From contig NZ_CP103794.1 in NCBI RefSeq assembly GCF_030388325.1, positions 4,898,001 through 4,962,000 on the forward strand: 64,000 nucleotides of DNA, given 5' to 3'. The notes below the pieces were generated by a model that ran no database searches, had not been told where the DNA came from, and saw nothing but the letters and a program-made list of their open reading frames with translations. Both the position numbers and the translations under genes were made by a program. The stretch is from Flavobacterium johnsoniae. GTDB lineage: Bacteria; Bacteroidota; Bacteroidia; Flavobacteriales; Flavobacteriaceae. Positions 54,828 through 63,655 of the stretch are shown in pieces (position 1 is the first letter of the stretch; every line of letters starts with the position of its first letter).

Positions 54828-56510
54828 ATGAAATTCCTATTTAACCGACAAGCACCCGTAAAAAGAAAAAAACCAAAGAAATTTGAATTCATTCATTCTT
54901 TGAATTTAAAAAAGTATTTTACTCTACTTATTGTACTCTTTTTTTCATTTTCGACAACCGCCCAGAAAACATATAAAGAAAATGAGTACCTCCGAAAAGC
55001 CAAAGCCATAAAATATATTGACTCGAAAAAAGCCATTTATTATTACAAAAAAAGTATTGAAAAATATAAGATAGAAAAAGACACTTTCAACTTAATACAC
55101 AGCATAAGCGAACTTGCCGATTTATACGGACATAGTGTCGATTATGGAAATTCCTACGATTTGTACTGGAAAGCATTATTACTTGCTGACCAATCTAAAG
55201 ACGATTTCTCCAAAGCCACTATATACCATGCTTTGGGCTGGCTTTATAGTTTTTACCAACGGGATGATGAAGCCTTAAAATATTTTACCCTTTCTCATAA
55301 ATTAAAAGAAAAACTCGTTGCTGCAAATGAAATGGATAACGGATACATTGTGAGCGATTATTTTGCATTAGTAAATTTTTATCGTGTAAATGGGAATTAC
55401 AAAATGGCCAAAATTTACCTTGATAGCTGCTATATCTCCAAACAAAAAACAAAAAACAAAGCCAACAATGGCTATATCGAGGCCGAAGCTGGTTTTCTTG
55501 CCGCTACTGATAAAAAGTTTGATGCCGCTATTTCAAAATTACTAGAGGCAAAAAATTATTTTGAAAAAAACGACAAATCCTACCTTATTATTATCAATTC
55601 TTTATTAGGAAATGTATATAAAATGAAAGGAGATTATACTCAGAGCGAAATTTATTTAGAAAAATCATTAGCCTTATCCAAAATATACAAAAGCCATGCG
55701 AATTATAAATTAATGGATCATACTGCTCTGGCCACAGTTTACTCTAAAAGCAACAAGTACAAACTTGCTTATTTTCATGCAAATGAAGCTATGACATTGA
55801 ATAATAAAATATTTGGCCGAAAAAGCAAGAACAATCAGCACTTATTTGAAATAAATGACAAATACCGCATTCAAAAGCAAAAGGAAAAAGAACTATTAAA
55901 AGAACAGCATATAAAAGAACTGGAAAGCGAAGAAAATATTTGGTTTCTCAAATCGACAATCATGATAATTGTAATTCTATTTTTAATAATCTACGGGCAT
56001 CAGCTGTTTAAAAACATTCGCAGAAAGCATCTTGCCGAAAAAGAATTATTAGCAAAAAAACAGGAGTTAGAGCTGATAAAAAATAGTGAGATTTTAGAAT
56101 TAAAAAATAAGGAACTCACGTCATCTGCCTTACAGCTAATTGAAAAAGAGGAATTTATAGAAAAACTAAAGAAAAGCATTACCGAAAACAAAGAGAATAT
56201 TGACAGCACCTCTATAAACAATATGCTAAAAACTATTCAAGGTTCTTCTGCAAGTAACTGGAAAGAATTCGAAGCCCGATTTACTGCCGTGAACCAAAGT
56301 TTTTATAAAAACCTTAAAGAGAAATATCCAGATCTGGGGCAAACTGATCTCAAAATATGTGCTTTGGTAAAGCTTAATTTTTCCAGCAAGGATATGTCCT
56401 CTCTATTAGGTATCTCTTTCGAAAGCGTACACACCTCAAGATACCGTTTACGCAAAAAGTTTAAGCTGGATAGAAATGAAAATTTAGCCGATTTTATTGC
56501 TTCACTTTAA
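54828..56510 (+). CDS. TPR membrane regulator with C-terminal helix-turn-helix
   Basis: 560 residues. After a basic N-terminus there is a signal/membrane segment (about 30-45, LLIVLFFSFSTTAQ), then TPR-like helical repeats (about 50-340) such as ATIYHALGWLYSFYQRDDEALKYF, a single membrane helix (about 380-398, IMIIVILFLIIYGHQLF), a coiled coil, and a LuxR-like HTH at the end (LGQTDLKICALVKLNFSSKDMSSLLGIS, then SVHTSRYRLRKKF). The TPR part should be periplasmic and the HTH cytoplasmic, so one protein could sense a galactan oligosaccharide and act on DNA. It lies between susC and the AHG operon, beside motif copies 3 and 4, and is the best candidate reader of that motif. Confidence 0.85.
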   Translation: MKFLFNRQAPVKRKKPKKFEFIHSLNLKKYFTLLIVLFFSFSTTAQKTYKENEYLRKAKAIKYIDSKKAIYYYKKSIEKYKIEKDTFNLIHSISELADLYGHSVDYGNSYDLYWKALLLADQSKDDFSKATIYHALGWLYSFYQRDDEALKYFTLSHKLKEKLVAANEMDNGYIVSDYFALVNFYRVNGNYKMAKIYLDSCYISKQKTKNKANNGYIEAEAGFLAATDKKFDAAISKLLEAKNYFEKNDKSYLIIINSLLGNVYKMKGDYTQSEIYLEKSLALSKIYKSHANYKLMDHTALATVYSKSNKYKLAYFHANEAMTLNNKIFGRKSKNNQHLFEINDKYRIQKQKEKELLKEQHIKELESEENIWFLKSTIMIIVILFLIIYGHQLFKNIRRKHLAEKELLAKKQELELIKNSEILELKNKELTSSALQLIEKEEFIEKLKKSITENKENIDSTSINNMLKTIQGSSASNWKEFEARFTAVNQSFYKNLKEKYPDLGQTDLKICALVKLNFSSKDMSSLLGISFESVHTSRYRLRKKFKLDRNENLADFIASL

Positions 56511-56930
56511 TCCATACTACACAATAGGAGACAAATAATCCAAATTAAACTGATATATACTGTCTTTTTACCTTTTAGCAATTAAAATCTTTTTAATGTG
56601 CGTCAACTATATGAGGAAATAATCTAACGCAGAATCTTGGCATAAAAATAAAATCCAAAATCAACTGCAAAACGCATATAAACTTAATACTAATAACTAT
56701 AAAACAACCTCAATTCTGAAAATTAACCTGAATTCATCAAAGATTTATATAAAAACCAAATTTAATTTTACGAGTTTATTTTTAGTTATTCTTTAACTGA
56801 AAAAATCCAGACAAAATAGTACTATATAAGCAGTATTTTATCAAAAATTGAGTTTTGTCAAGATATAGTTGTGTCTAGTTTAGTTAGTTCAGTTGTTAAA
56901 CGCCTTATTTTACTAAAAAAAATGCATGTC

Positions 56931-56949
56931 TGTTCAGTTTATATCTAGT
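56931..56949 (+). promoter_or_regulatory. Shared 19-nt motif, copy 3 (susC operon)
   Basis: TGTTCAGTTTATATCTAGT, identical over all 19 bases to the copies before the GH16 agarases although the flanks are unrelated. It lies 147 bp before the susC start. Confidence 0.7.
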
Positions 56950-57040
56950 TTAAAAAAAACCATTGATAATGTCATTTAAGTAATTTAGCAATCGATAAAA
57001 TACGAAATCAATAAAAAATCCGGACTAAAATTTCATTATC

Positions 57041-57063
57041 AAAAAAAAAAAAAAAAAAAAAAA
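57041..57063 (+). repeat. 23-base poly-A tract before susC
   Basis: An uninterrupted run of 23 A residues, ending 33 bp upstream of the susC ATG, in the leader. It is long enough to slip during replication and so vary between cells. It may also be affected by sequencing or assembly error. Confidence 0.85.
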
Positions 57064-57096
57064 CTAACCGTCAATTAATTTAACTACCAAAACTTT

Positions 57097-60000
57097 ATGA
57101 AAAAAGAGTATAACTTTTGGAAAAAGACATTCCTTATAATGTTTTTTCTCTTGTTTCTTTGTGCATTCGATGTGAGTGCACAAAACAAACTTACTGGAAA
57201 AGTAAAAGATGAAAGTGGGCTACCAATACCAGGGGTAACAATTAAAATCCAGGGATCTACAACTAGTACCTCTACAGATATGGATGGAAGCTATGAAATG
57301 GAGGTGAGTGAAAAACAAACCTTAGTTTTCTCATTTATGGGATACAGAACACTCACAAGAACTGTTGGCACTACTAAAAAGTTAGACATTCAGATGCAGC
57401 CTGATACGCAAATTTTAAATGAAGTTGTGGTCGTAGGTTATGGAACTCAAAAGAAAAAAGAGGTTACAGGTGCTGTTGCTACCGTAAAGGCAGACCTTAT
57501 TGCGAAAGCTCCAGTAGCAGATGTTGGAGAATCATTACAAGGCCAAATTGCTGGGGTTAACGTTCAGGCTGCTAGTGGGCGTCCTGGTGAAGCAACTAAT
57601 ATCCAAATTAGAGGAGTTGGTTCATTGACAGGTTCATTAGAACCATTGTATGTAGTGGATGGAATTCCTTATCAAAGCAACCCAAATATCTCACCTGATC
57701 AAATTGAATCATTAGACGTATTAAAAGATGGTGCTGCTGCCTCCGTTTATGGTACTAGAGCCTCAAATGGTGTTATCTTGATTACTACTAAAAGAGGTAA
57801 AAAGGGAAAAATTAGTATAGATTTCAATGCTTATTCGGGTATCCAAAATATTACTTCAGGTACACCTTTAATGAATACTCAGCAGCAATTGTTTGAGGAT
57901 TATACAACAAAGGCAATGTTGTCTAGCCAGTTACCAACTTTTTTTATTACAACACCAGAACTTTTAGACTATGATAGTGACTACGTTGGCGACGTACAAA
58001 ACAACAATGCTTTAATTACTAATTACGGACTAGGTGTTTCTGGTGGAACACAGGATTTAACATTGAATTTTAATTCAAATTATTATAACCAAGAAGGAGT
58101 TTTAATTAACTCTGATTTTGATAGATTAAGTAACCGCATTAATGGTCAATTTACAAAAGGTAAATTCAAAGCGTTTGTAAGTATGGGGATGACTGTAGAA
58201 AATAGAACGCAAGAACCATGGTCTTTATATGAATATGCTATTGGACAAAGACCATGGCAAATTCCATTAAGCGATGTACAGGGATCCGGGTCTAGTGTTG
58301 ATTATCCTGTAGAAAATGCTATTTATTATGGCTATTTGGCAAGAGAATTACAAAATGTTGACAAAAGAAAAGTTACATCAAGCAATATTGCCGTTAATTT
58401 ACAATATGAAATAGTAAAAAACTTAACCTATAAATTAAATATAGGTAAAAGTAATTGGGATTATAGAAGGTCTTTTTTCCGTCCACAAGTATTGGTATAT
58501 GGTCTTGATGGCTCATATAATGCAACTGCCTCAAGAGCGGATGCATTATTGAACGAAGATTACACTTTTACAGACAGATCTACTATAGAAAACATCCTGG
58601 ATTATAAATTAAATTTAGGTAAACATTCTTTGAACTTTACTGGAGTAGCCTCACGCGAAGAATACAATTCGAAACAAGTTGGTGTAGGTGTAATTGGTTT
58701 ATTAAGCAATGAAACGCCTTCTTTAGGTTCAGGTCAGGCAGGAACAAAACCAACAAGTTATGATTACACAAATAGCATTAGTGGTTTATTAGGTAGAGTA
58801 CAATATAACTACAATGATCGTTATTTAATATCAGCTAGTATTAGACGAGATGGTTCCTCAAACTTTGGACCTGATAACAGGTACGGTACTTTCCCGGGTG
58901 TTTCTGCTGGTTGGAATATATCTGAAGAAAAATTTTTCAAGGATGGTGCTATCAACAAAGTAGTAAACAGCTTAAAATTAAGGGCAAGTTATGCTCAGTT
59001 AGGTAACCAAAGTATCCCTCCATATACGTATGCGGGTCAAATTGAGTCAGGTGTAAATTACTTATTTGGTTCAGATCAGTCATTAGCAAATGGAGCTATA
59101 CAAAGACGTTTCTCTAATCCAGATGTAAAATGGGAAACAAGTATTTCAAATAATATTGGATTGGATTTAGCTATGTTTCAAAACAAGTTAACTTTTACTG
59201 CTGATATCTACAAGAATGACAAAAAAGATATGTTATTGCCTCAGCAAACTCCTGCGTCTGGTGGTACGTACAATCCCAACGCAGTCGATGTGTATAGCCC
59301 AATCATTGTCAATGCTGGAAATATGACTAACAAAGGTATTGAGCTAGCAATGAGCTATAAAAACCAAATGGGAAATGGTCTCAAATATAATATTTCTGGA
59401 ACTTTTACTAAAAACGTAAATGAAATAACTAACCTTGATGGCATTGAAAGAGGTTATGGTAACGGACGTCCTACCAATTCATTAGGGAATGCTGTAGATT
59501 TTACTACATTCTTTGCAGTAGGTCATGAAGCTGGCGCTTACTTTTTACTAGAAAATGCAGGTGTTATAAAAGACGACGCAACTTTACTTGAGTACAAAAA
59601 AATAGAACCAAGTGCAATTTTGGGTGATATGCGCTACATTGATCAAAATGGTGACAATAAAATCACTGACGATGACCGTGTATATGCGGGTTCTGGTCAG
59701 GCAAAATTTGAATCAGGGTTGAATTTAGATCTAACGTACAAAAGTTTCGATTTTGGAATTCAGACTTATTTTTCTTACGGAGCTAAATTATTCAATGGTT
59801 CAAGATATTTTGCATACACACAAGGGAGACATTTAGACCAATATTCTATGTGGTCTCCTGAGAACCCTACTTCTGATGTGCCTTCAGACAGAGGAAATGC
59901 TTATCACAATAACGTTAGAGCAAGTTCTGATTATTGGTTAGAAGATGGTACCTACTTCAGAATTCGTAATTTAACTTTAGGTTATTCATTACCTGAATTG

Positions 60001-60186
60001 CTTATGACTCAGTACGGAATAAGTAAAATAAGATTGTATGTTACAGGTATGAACCCTTTCACTTTTACAAAATATACTGGTTACGATCCTGAAGTTGGTG
60101 GAAATGGAATCAGTACACGTGGTGTAGATAGCGGTAGTTATCCTGTTTCGAGAAGATTTGTGCTTGGTTTACAGGTTAAATTTTAA
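57097..60186 (+). CDS. susC: SusC-type TonB-dependent outer-membrane transporter
   Basis: 1029 residues. A signal peptide (about 1-29) is followed by a carboxypeptidase-regulatory-like domain (GKVKDESGLPIPGVTIKI to about 110), a TonB-interacting stretch (NEVVVVGYGTQKKKEVTGAV), a plug (SLQGQIAGVNVQAASGRPGEA, GSLEPLYVVDGIPY) and a 22-strand barrel ending in ...RRFVLGLQVKF. It imports galactan oligosaccharides across the outer membrane using energy from TonB, gated by the SusD lid encoded 20 bp downstream. It heads an operon with SusD, a SusE-like protein and GH86. Confidence 0.96.
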   Translation: MKKEYNFWKKTFLIMFFLLFLCAFDVSAQNKLTGKVKDESGLPIPGVTIKIQGSTTSTSTDMDGSYEMEVSEKQTLVFSFMGYRTLTRTVGTTKKLDIQMQPDTQILNEVVVVGYGTQKKKEVTGAVATVKADLIAKAPVADVGESLQGQIAGVNVQAASGRPGEATNIQIRGVGSLTGSLEPLYVVDGIPYQSNPNISPDQIESLDVLKDGAAASVYGTRASNGVILITTKRGKKGKISIDFNAYSGIQNITSGTPLMNTQQQLFEDYTTKAMLSSQLPTFFITTPELLDYDSDYVGDVQNNNALITNYGLGVSGGTQDLTLNFNSNYYNQEGVLINSDFDRLSNRINGQFTKGKFKAFVSMGMTVENRTQEPWSLYEYAIGQRPWQIPLSDVQGSGSSVDYPVENAIYYGYLARELQNVDKRKVTSSNIAVNLQYEIVKNLTYKLNIGKSNWDYRRSFFRPQVLVYGLDGSYNATASRADALLNEDYTFTDRSTIENILDYKLNLGKHSLNFTGVASREEYNSKQVGVGVIGLLSNETPSLGSGQAGTKPTSYDYTNSISGLLGRVQYNYNDRYLISASIRRDGSSNFGPDNRYGTFPGVSAGWNISEEKFFKDGAINKVVNSLKLRASYAQLGNQSIPPYTYAGQIESGVNYLFGSDQSLANGAIQRRFSNPDVKWETSISNNIGLDLAMFQNKLTFTADIYKNDKKDMLLPQQTPASGGTYNPNAVDVYSPIIVNAGNMTNKGIELAMSYKNQMGNGLKYNISGTFTKNVNEITNLDGIERGYGNGRPTNSLGNAVDFTTFFAVGHEAGAYFLLENAGVIKDDATLLEYKKIEPSAILGDMRYIDQNGDNKITDDDRVYAGSGQAKFESGLNLDLTYKSFDFGIQTYFSYGAKLFNGSRYFAYTQGRHLDQYSMWSPENPTSDVPSDRGNAYHNNVRASSDYWLEDGTYFRIRNLTLGYSLPELLMTQYGISKIRLYVTGMNPFTFTKYTGYDPEVGGNGISTRGVDSGSYPVSRRFVLGLQVKF

Positions 60187-60206
60187 CAACTTAAAATTAA
60201 ATTAAA

Positions 60207-61937
60207 ATGATACATAGAAAAATAAATATAAAAGTAAAACTAGCATCATTAGCGATATGCACTGTTTTACTTACTTCAGGTTGTAATGATGAGGATTTTT
60301 TGACTCAGGTAAATCCAAATACAATTACAAATCAAACTTTTTGGAAAACTACAAAAGATTTTCAGTCAGCCTTAACTACAGTTTATGGGGCTTTACAATT
60401 TCAATCAATAAGCGGTAATGGCCTAATTGAAGATGAAATTATGGCAGACTTAGGGGGTACTGAATCTTGGTACAGACCCTATGCTTACAGAAATTTCACT
60501 TTTAACGATGCCAGTGAAGCGGTCACTAACAAATGGGCAAATTTGTACACTGGAATATTTAGAGCCAATCAAGTAATAGAAAAAATTCAATCTGCTGACC
60601 CAAGTATTTTTGCTGCCGGTGAAAAAGAAAGTATTGAAGGCCAAGCCCGTACCTTAAGAGCTTTCTTCTATTTCTTAGTAGCTAATACTTATGGAGGAGC
60701 TGTTATTCATACAGAAGTTCCGCAAACAAAAGCAGATTTTAATGTAAAATTTAGCTCAATCGCAGAGGTTAATAGCCAAATTATCATTCCTGATTTGGAA
60801 TTTGCTAAAGCCAATCTGCCAGAAACATGGTCTGGTAAAGACTTAGGTAGAGTTACTTGGGGTACCGCTACTTCTATACTTGGAAAAGTATATTTATTTG
60901 ACAAACAATGGGGACCAGCTGCGACTGAATTTAAAAGTGTAATTGATTCAGGTGTTTATAGCCTGACTGCGAATATCATGGATAATTTTGATGAAGAGCA
61001 CGAATTTAATAGTGAGTCAATTCTTGAAGTTGCCTATAGTGCAACTGAAAATCCAGGTGCTAACGGAAGTAATGTTGACGACACACCTTATGCAGCTGGA
61101 GCAGAAGCTTCAAATTTAGCTGTAGGGCTAGCGCAATTAAATTATGGTGGATTTAATACGATATTGCCTTCTTATTTCTTACACGAATTATACACTAATG
61201 ATGCGGTAGATGTCACAAATCCAATAAACACTACTAATTTACAGTCTAAACGTCTTACTGCTACTATTGCCCCAAAAAATCTTGAAGGACAATATTATTT
61301 AAGAAATGTAGCTGAATTAAAAGGTTGGGGTTATGGTCAAAGTGCCTATGTTAAGAAATATACTAACTGGTATCATTTGGCTAACGAGGACGGAAACTCT
61401 AGAAGCGGAATTAACTGCAGGCAAATTAGATTGGCAGATATTTATTTAATGTATGCTGAAGCAGTTCTTAACAGCACTGGCGATGTAAATGAAGCTATTA
61501 AGTATATTGATTTTGTTAGAACTCGTGCGGGTGTAATTACATTAAAACAATATTTAGCAACAAATAGTAATACGTTTCCACAATTACATATAAGCAAAGA
61601 AGTACATGGTAATCAACCTTTAGTACCTCCTACAAAAGAAAATGTTTTAACACATATTCATAGAGTAGAAAGACCGCTTGAATTGGCTTTTGAAGGTCAT
61701 AGATGGAAAGACTTAGTACGATGGGGAATTGCAAAATCTGTTTTCACTGAATTACTTGCAGATGAAAATTGGAGAGTGAAAAATTTTACAACTATAGCTA
61801 ACAAAGCACCATTGTATATTATAGAAAGAATCAGGGATGATTTCAAGAATGCTGCTGTAACTTATACTCCAGCTAAAAATGATTATTTCCCTATACCATC
61901 GGTTGAGAGACAAACAAATAGTCAATTAAACAACTAA
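60207..61937 (+). CDS. susD: SusD-type oligosaccharide-binding lipoprotein
   Basis: 576 residues with a lipobox (LLTSGC, Cys26). It has the SusD/RagB fold: N-terminal TPR helices (FWKTTKDFQSALTTVYGAL, TLRAFFYFLVANTYGGAVI) and a C-terminal region with IRLADIYLMYAEAVLN and HRVERPLELAFEGHRWKDLVRWG. It sits on the outer face of the outer membrane, captures galactan fragments and closes over SusC. The SusE-like gene starts 19 bp later. Confidence 0.95.
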   Translation: MIHRKINIKVKLASLAICTVLLTSGCNDEDFLTQVNPNTITNQTFWKTTKDFQSALTTVYGALQFQSISGNGLIEDEIMADLGGTESWYRPYAYRNFTFNDASEAVTNKWANLYTGIFRANQVIEKIQSADPSIFAAGEKESIEGQARTLRAFFYFLVANTYGGAVIHTEVPQTKADFNVKFSSIAEVNSQIIIPDLEFAKANLPETWSGKDLGRVTWGTATSILGKVYLFDKQWGPAATEFKSVIDSGVYSLTANIMDNFDEEHEFNSESILEVAYSATENPGANGSNVDDTPYAAGAEASNLAVGLAQLNYGGFNTILPSYFLHELYTNDAVDVTNPINTTNLQSKRLTATIAPKNLEGQYYLRNVAELKGWGYGQSAYVKKYTNWYHLANEDGNSRSGINCRQIRLADIYLMYAEAVLNSTGDVNEAIKYIDFVRTRAGVITLKQYLATNSNTFPQLHISKEVHGNQPLVPPTKENVLTHIHRVERPLELAFEGHRWKDLVRWGIAKSVFTELLADENWRVKNFTTIANKAPLYIIERIRDDFKNAAVTYTPAKNDYFPIPSVERQTNSQLNN

Positions 61938-61956
61938 TTTCAATACCACTTAAATT

Positions 61957-63537
61957 ATGAAAACAAAACTTAAAATAGTAATTGCACTATTTCTTGTTGC
62001 AATAGGGTTATATTCATGTAGTGACATTTATGATTCTATCGATTTGAATGCGGCCAACAGCAGAATTATTGTTAGTTCACAAATGGACTATGGAAATAAA
62101 ATTAGGGTAGGTAGCCACGAAACCTTTGGAGATATTTCAGCGGGGGTTGAGTCAAGACTTTGGACTTTTCCAGAAGGCGTTGTTGACATTGTAGATTCTG
62201 ACAATGACGTTACTTCAACGGAACAGAATGTTAAAGCTATATTTAACGTTGTTGGAAAACATGAAGTAAAATTACATCAAGTTTTTAAAGGAGAAGCTTA
62301 TACTACAGGAAGCACAAATCCTGTTGCCAAAGTATTAGATACTACGATAGTAGTAACCGTTTTAGCTCCAATAAGCATTGTTGTTAAAGCAAATTATTTA
62401 AATACAGACGGTACTTTAGGAGCAGAACTAAATGTAGTTAATGGTGCAAAAAATGAAGTACTAGCAGGAAGAACGATTAGATATACTTTGATTACTGAAG
62501 GGGAACCAGAAGCCTATCTTTGGACTATCGACGGAGGAGATCCTGCGACATCAACAACTGATACTAAAACAGTAGATGTAAGATATAAAAAACTAGGAAC
62601 ATTTGGATTTACTATCAAAGCCAATACCCCTCGCCCATTTGGTGAAGCAACAGTAATGCTTAAAGATTTTATCAACGTAATTCCATCGACTGACCCAGTT
62701 ACCATGGATGACGCTCAAGTAATAGACGATCAAGGAAATATAGCTCTGAATTACAGTAGAGAAATGAATGCTGAAACATTAAAAGCATCTGATTTTTCTG
62801 TTACATTAAAAAACAAATCTGGTGCTACGCTACCTGTAACTATTTCTAGTGCGACAATAAGCCCAACTGAAGGTAATATTGTTCTTTTAAAATTAGCTGG
62901 GCAAACCTTGTACAACGACGACATTATTACTGTATCATACACAAAAGGATCGTTAACCACTGCAGATGCTGTTTTTGCTAGTTCATTTACAGATGTTGCT
63001 GTATCTTTCAAATCCGTTAATATTTTAGCTTCAACTACTTTTGATTATGGTTTTGAAACTTCAACTAGTGCTGACTGGGTATATCTTGGCTGGGGAGCTC
63101 CGTGGAACAAATTTACATCGGCGGTTACAAGTACAAAAGCACATGGCGGCAAAAAAAGCTTGTCCGTTCAAATAGATGCTCGTGGCGGTATGATTTTAGG
63201 TTATAATCATGGTGGCGATAAAGGAACTTTTAGACTTACTGCTGGCAAAACCTATTCTATGGGATCATGGGTTTATGTAGAAAGCTTAGGTGACAAAGCC
63301 TCTGTTCCTGATCTAAGATTATACTTTACTCCAAATACAGACTGGGGAATAGGTCCAAACCCTGGATTCTCAGCAGATTTTGCAGTTGGAAAATGGGTTT
63401 ACAGTTCTGCACTAGTAAAAATCAATACAACTGCTGATTATAGTTTTATGCTTAGAAGTGACAACCAAGGTAACTCCTCTGCTTTAAAATTCTATATCGA
63501 TGACATTACTGTTAGTGAAGCTAAATTAAGACCGTAA
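61957..63537 (+). CDS. SusE-like surface glycan-binding lipoprotein
   Basis: 526 residues with a lipobox (IGLYSC, Cys21). There are two Ig/PKD-like domains (about 30-240; EPEAYLWTIDGGDPA), a bacterial Ig-like domain (about 245-350; MTVSYTKG-type strands, here ITVSYTKGSL), and a C-terminal jelly roll (about 365-526) of carbohydrate-binding type: YGFETSTSADW, SLSVQIDARGG, YSMGSWVYVES and LKFYIDDITVSE. It has no catalytic motif. Position after SusD and a lipid anchor point to a cell-surface protein that binds the polysaccharide. The C-terminal module is the likely galactan-binding part. Confidence 0.87.
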   Translation: MKTKLKIVIALFLVAIGLYSCSDIYDSIDLNAANSRIIVSSQMDYGNKIRVGSHETFGDISAGVESRLWTFPEGVVDIVDSDNDVTSTEQNVKAIFNVVGKHEVKLHQVFKGEAYTTGSTNPVAKVLDTTIVVTVLAPISIVVKANYLNTDGTLGAELNVVNGAKNEVLAGRTIRYTLITEGEPEAYLWTIDGGDPATSTTDTKTVDVRYKKLGTFGFTIKANTPRPFGEATVMLKDFINVIPSTDPVTMDDAQVIDDQGNIALNYSREMNAETLKASDFSVTLKNKSGATLPVTISSATISPTEGNIVLLKLAGQTLYNDDIITVSYTKGSLTTADAVFASSFTDVAVSFKSVNILASTTFDYGFETSTSADWVYLGWGAPWNKFTSAVTSTKAHGGKKSLSVQIDARGGMILGYNHGGDKGTFRLTAGKTYSMGSWVYVESLGDKASVPDLRLYFTPNTDWGIGPNPGFSADFAVGKWVYSSALVKINTTADYSFMLRSDNQGNSSALKFYIDDITVSEAKLRP

Positions 63538-63566
63538 CTAGTAATGATAATTTTAAACAAATAAGT

Positions 63567-63606
63567 GCAAGGGGCAGTAAATAATTTACCTATTTACTGC
63601 CCTTGC
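63567..63606 (+). terminator. Long hairpin between SusE-like gene and GH86
   Basis: The left arm starting GCAAGGGGCAGTAAATA (63567-63583) pairs with TATTTACTGCCCTTGC (63591-63606), with one bulged G, giving about 16 pairs and a 7-nt loop. Only a short T stretch follows. It could be a partial terminator or an mRNA stabiliser separating the SusCDE message from the GH86 gene. Confidence 0.6.
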
Positions 63607-63655
63607 TTTCAAACAGACTTTCTAATACAAGCTATTTTTATACTCTCAAAATACC

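Larger units (their letters stand above)
56511..57096. other. Long leader/promoter region of susC, 586 bp
   Basis: No gene. It holds a partial motif TGTCTAGTT (56872-56880), followed by TTCAG (56888-56892), the full motif copy 3 (56931-56949) and a 23-A tract just before susC. Confidence 0.6.
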
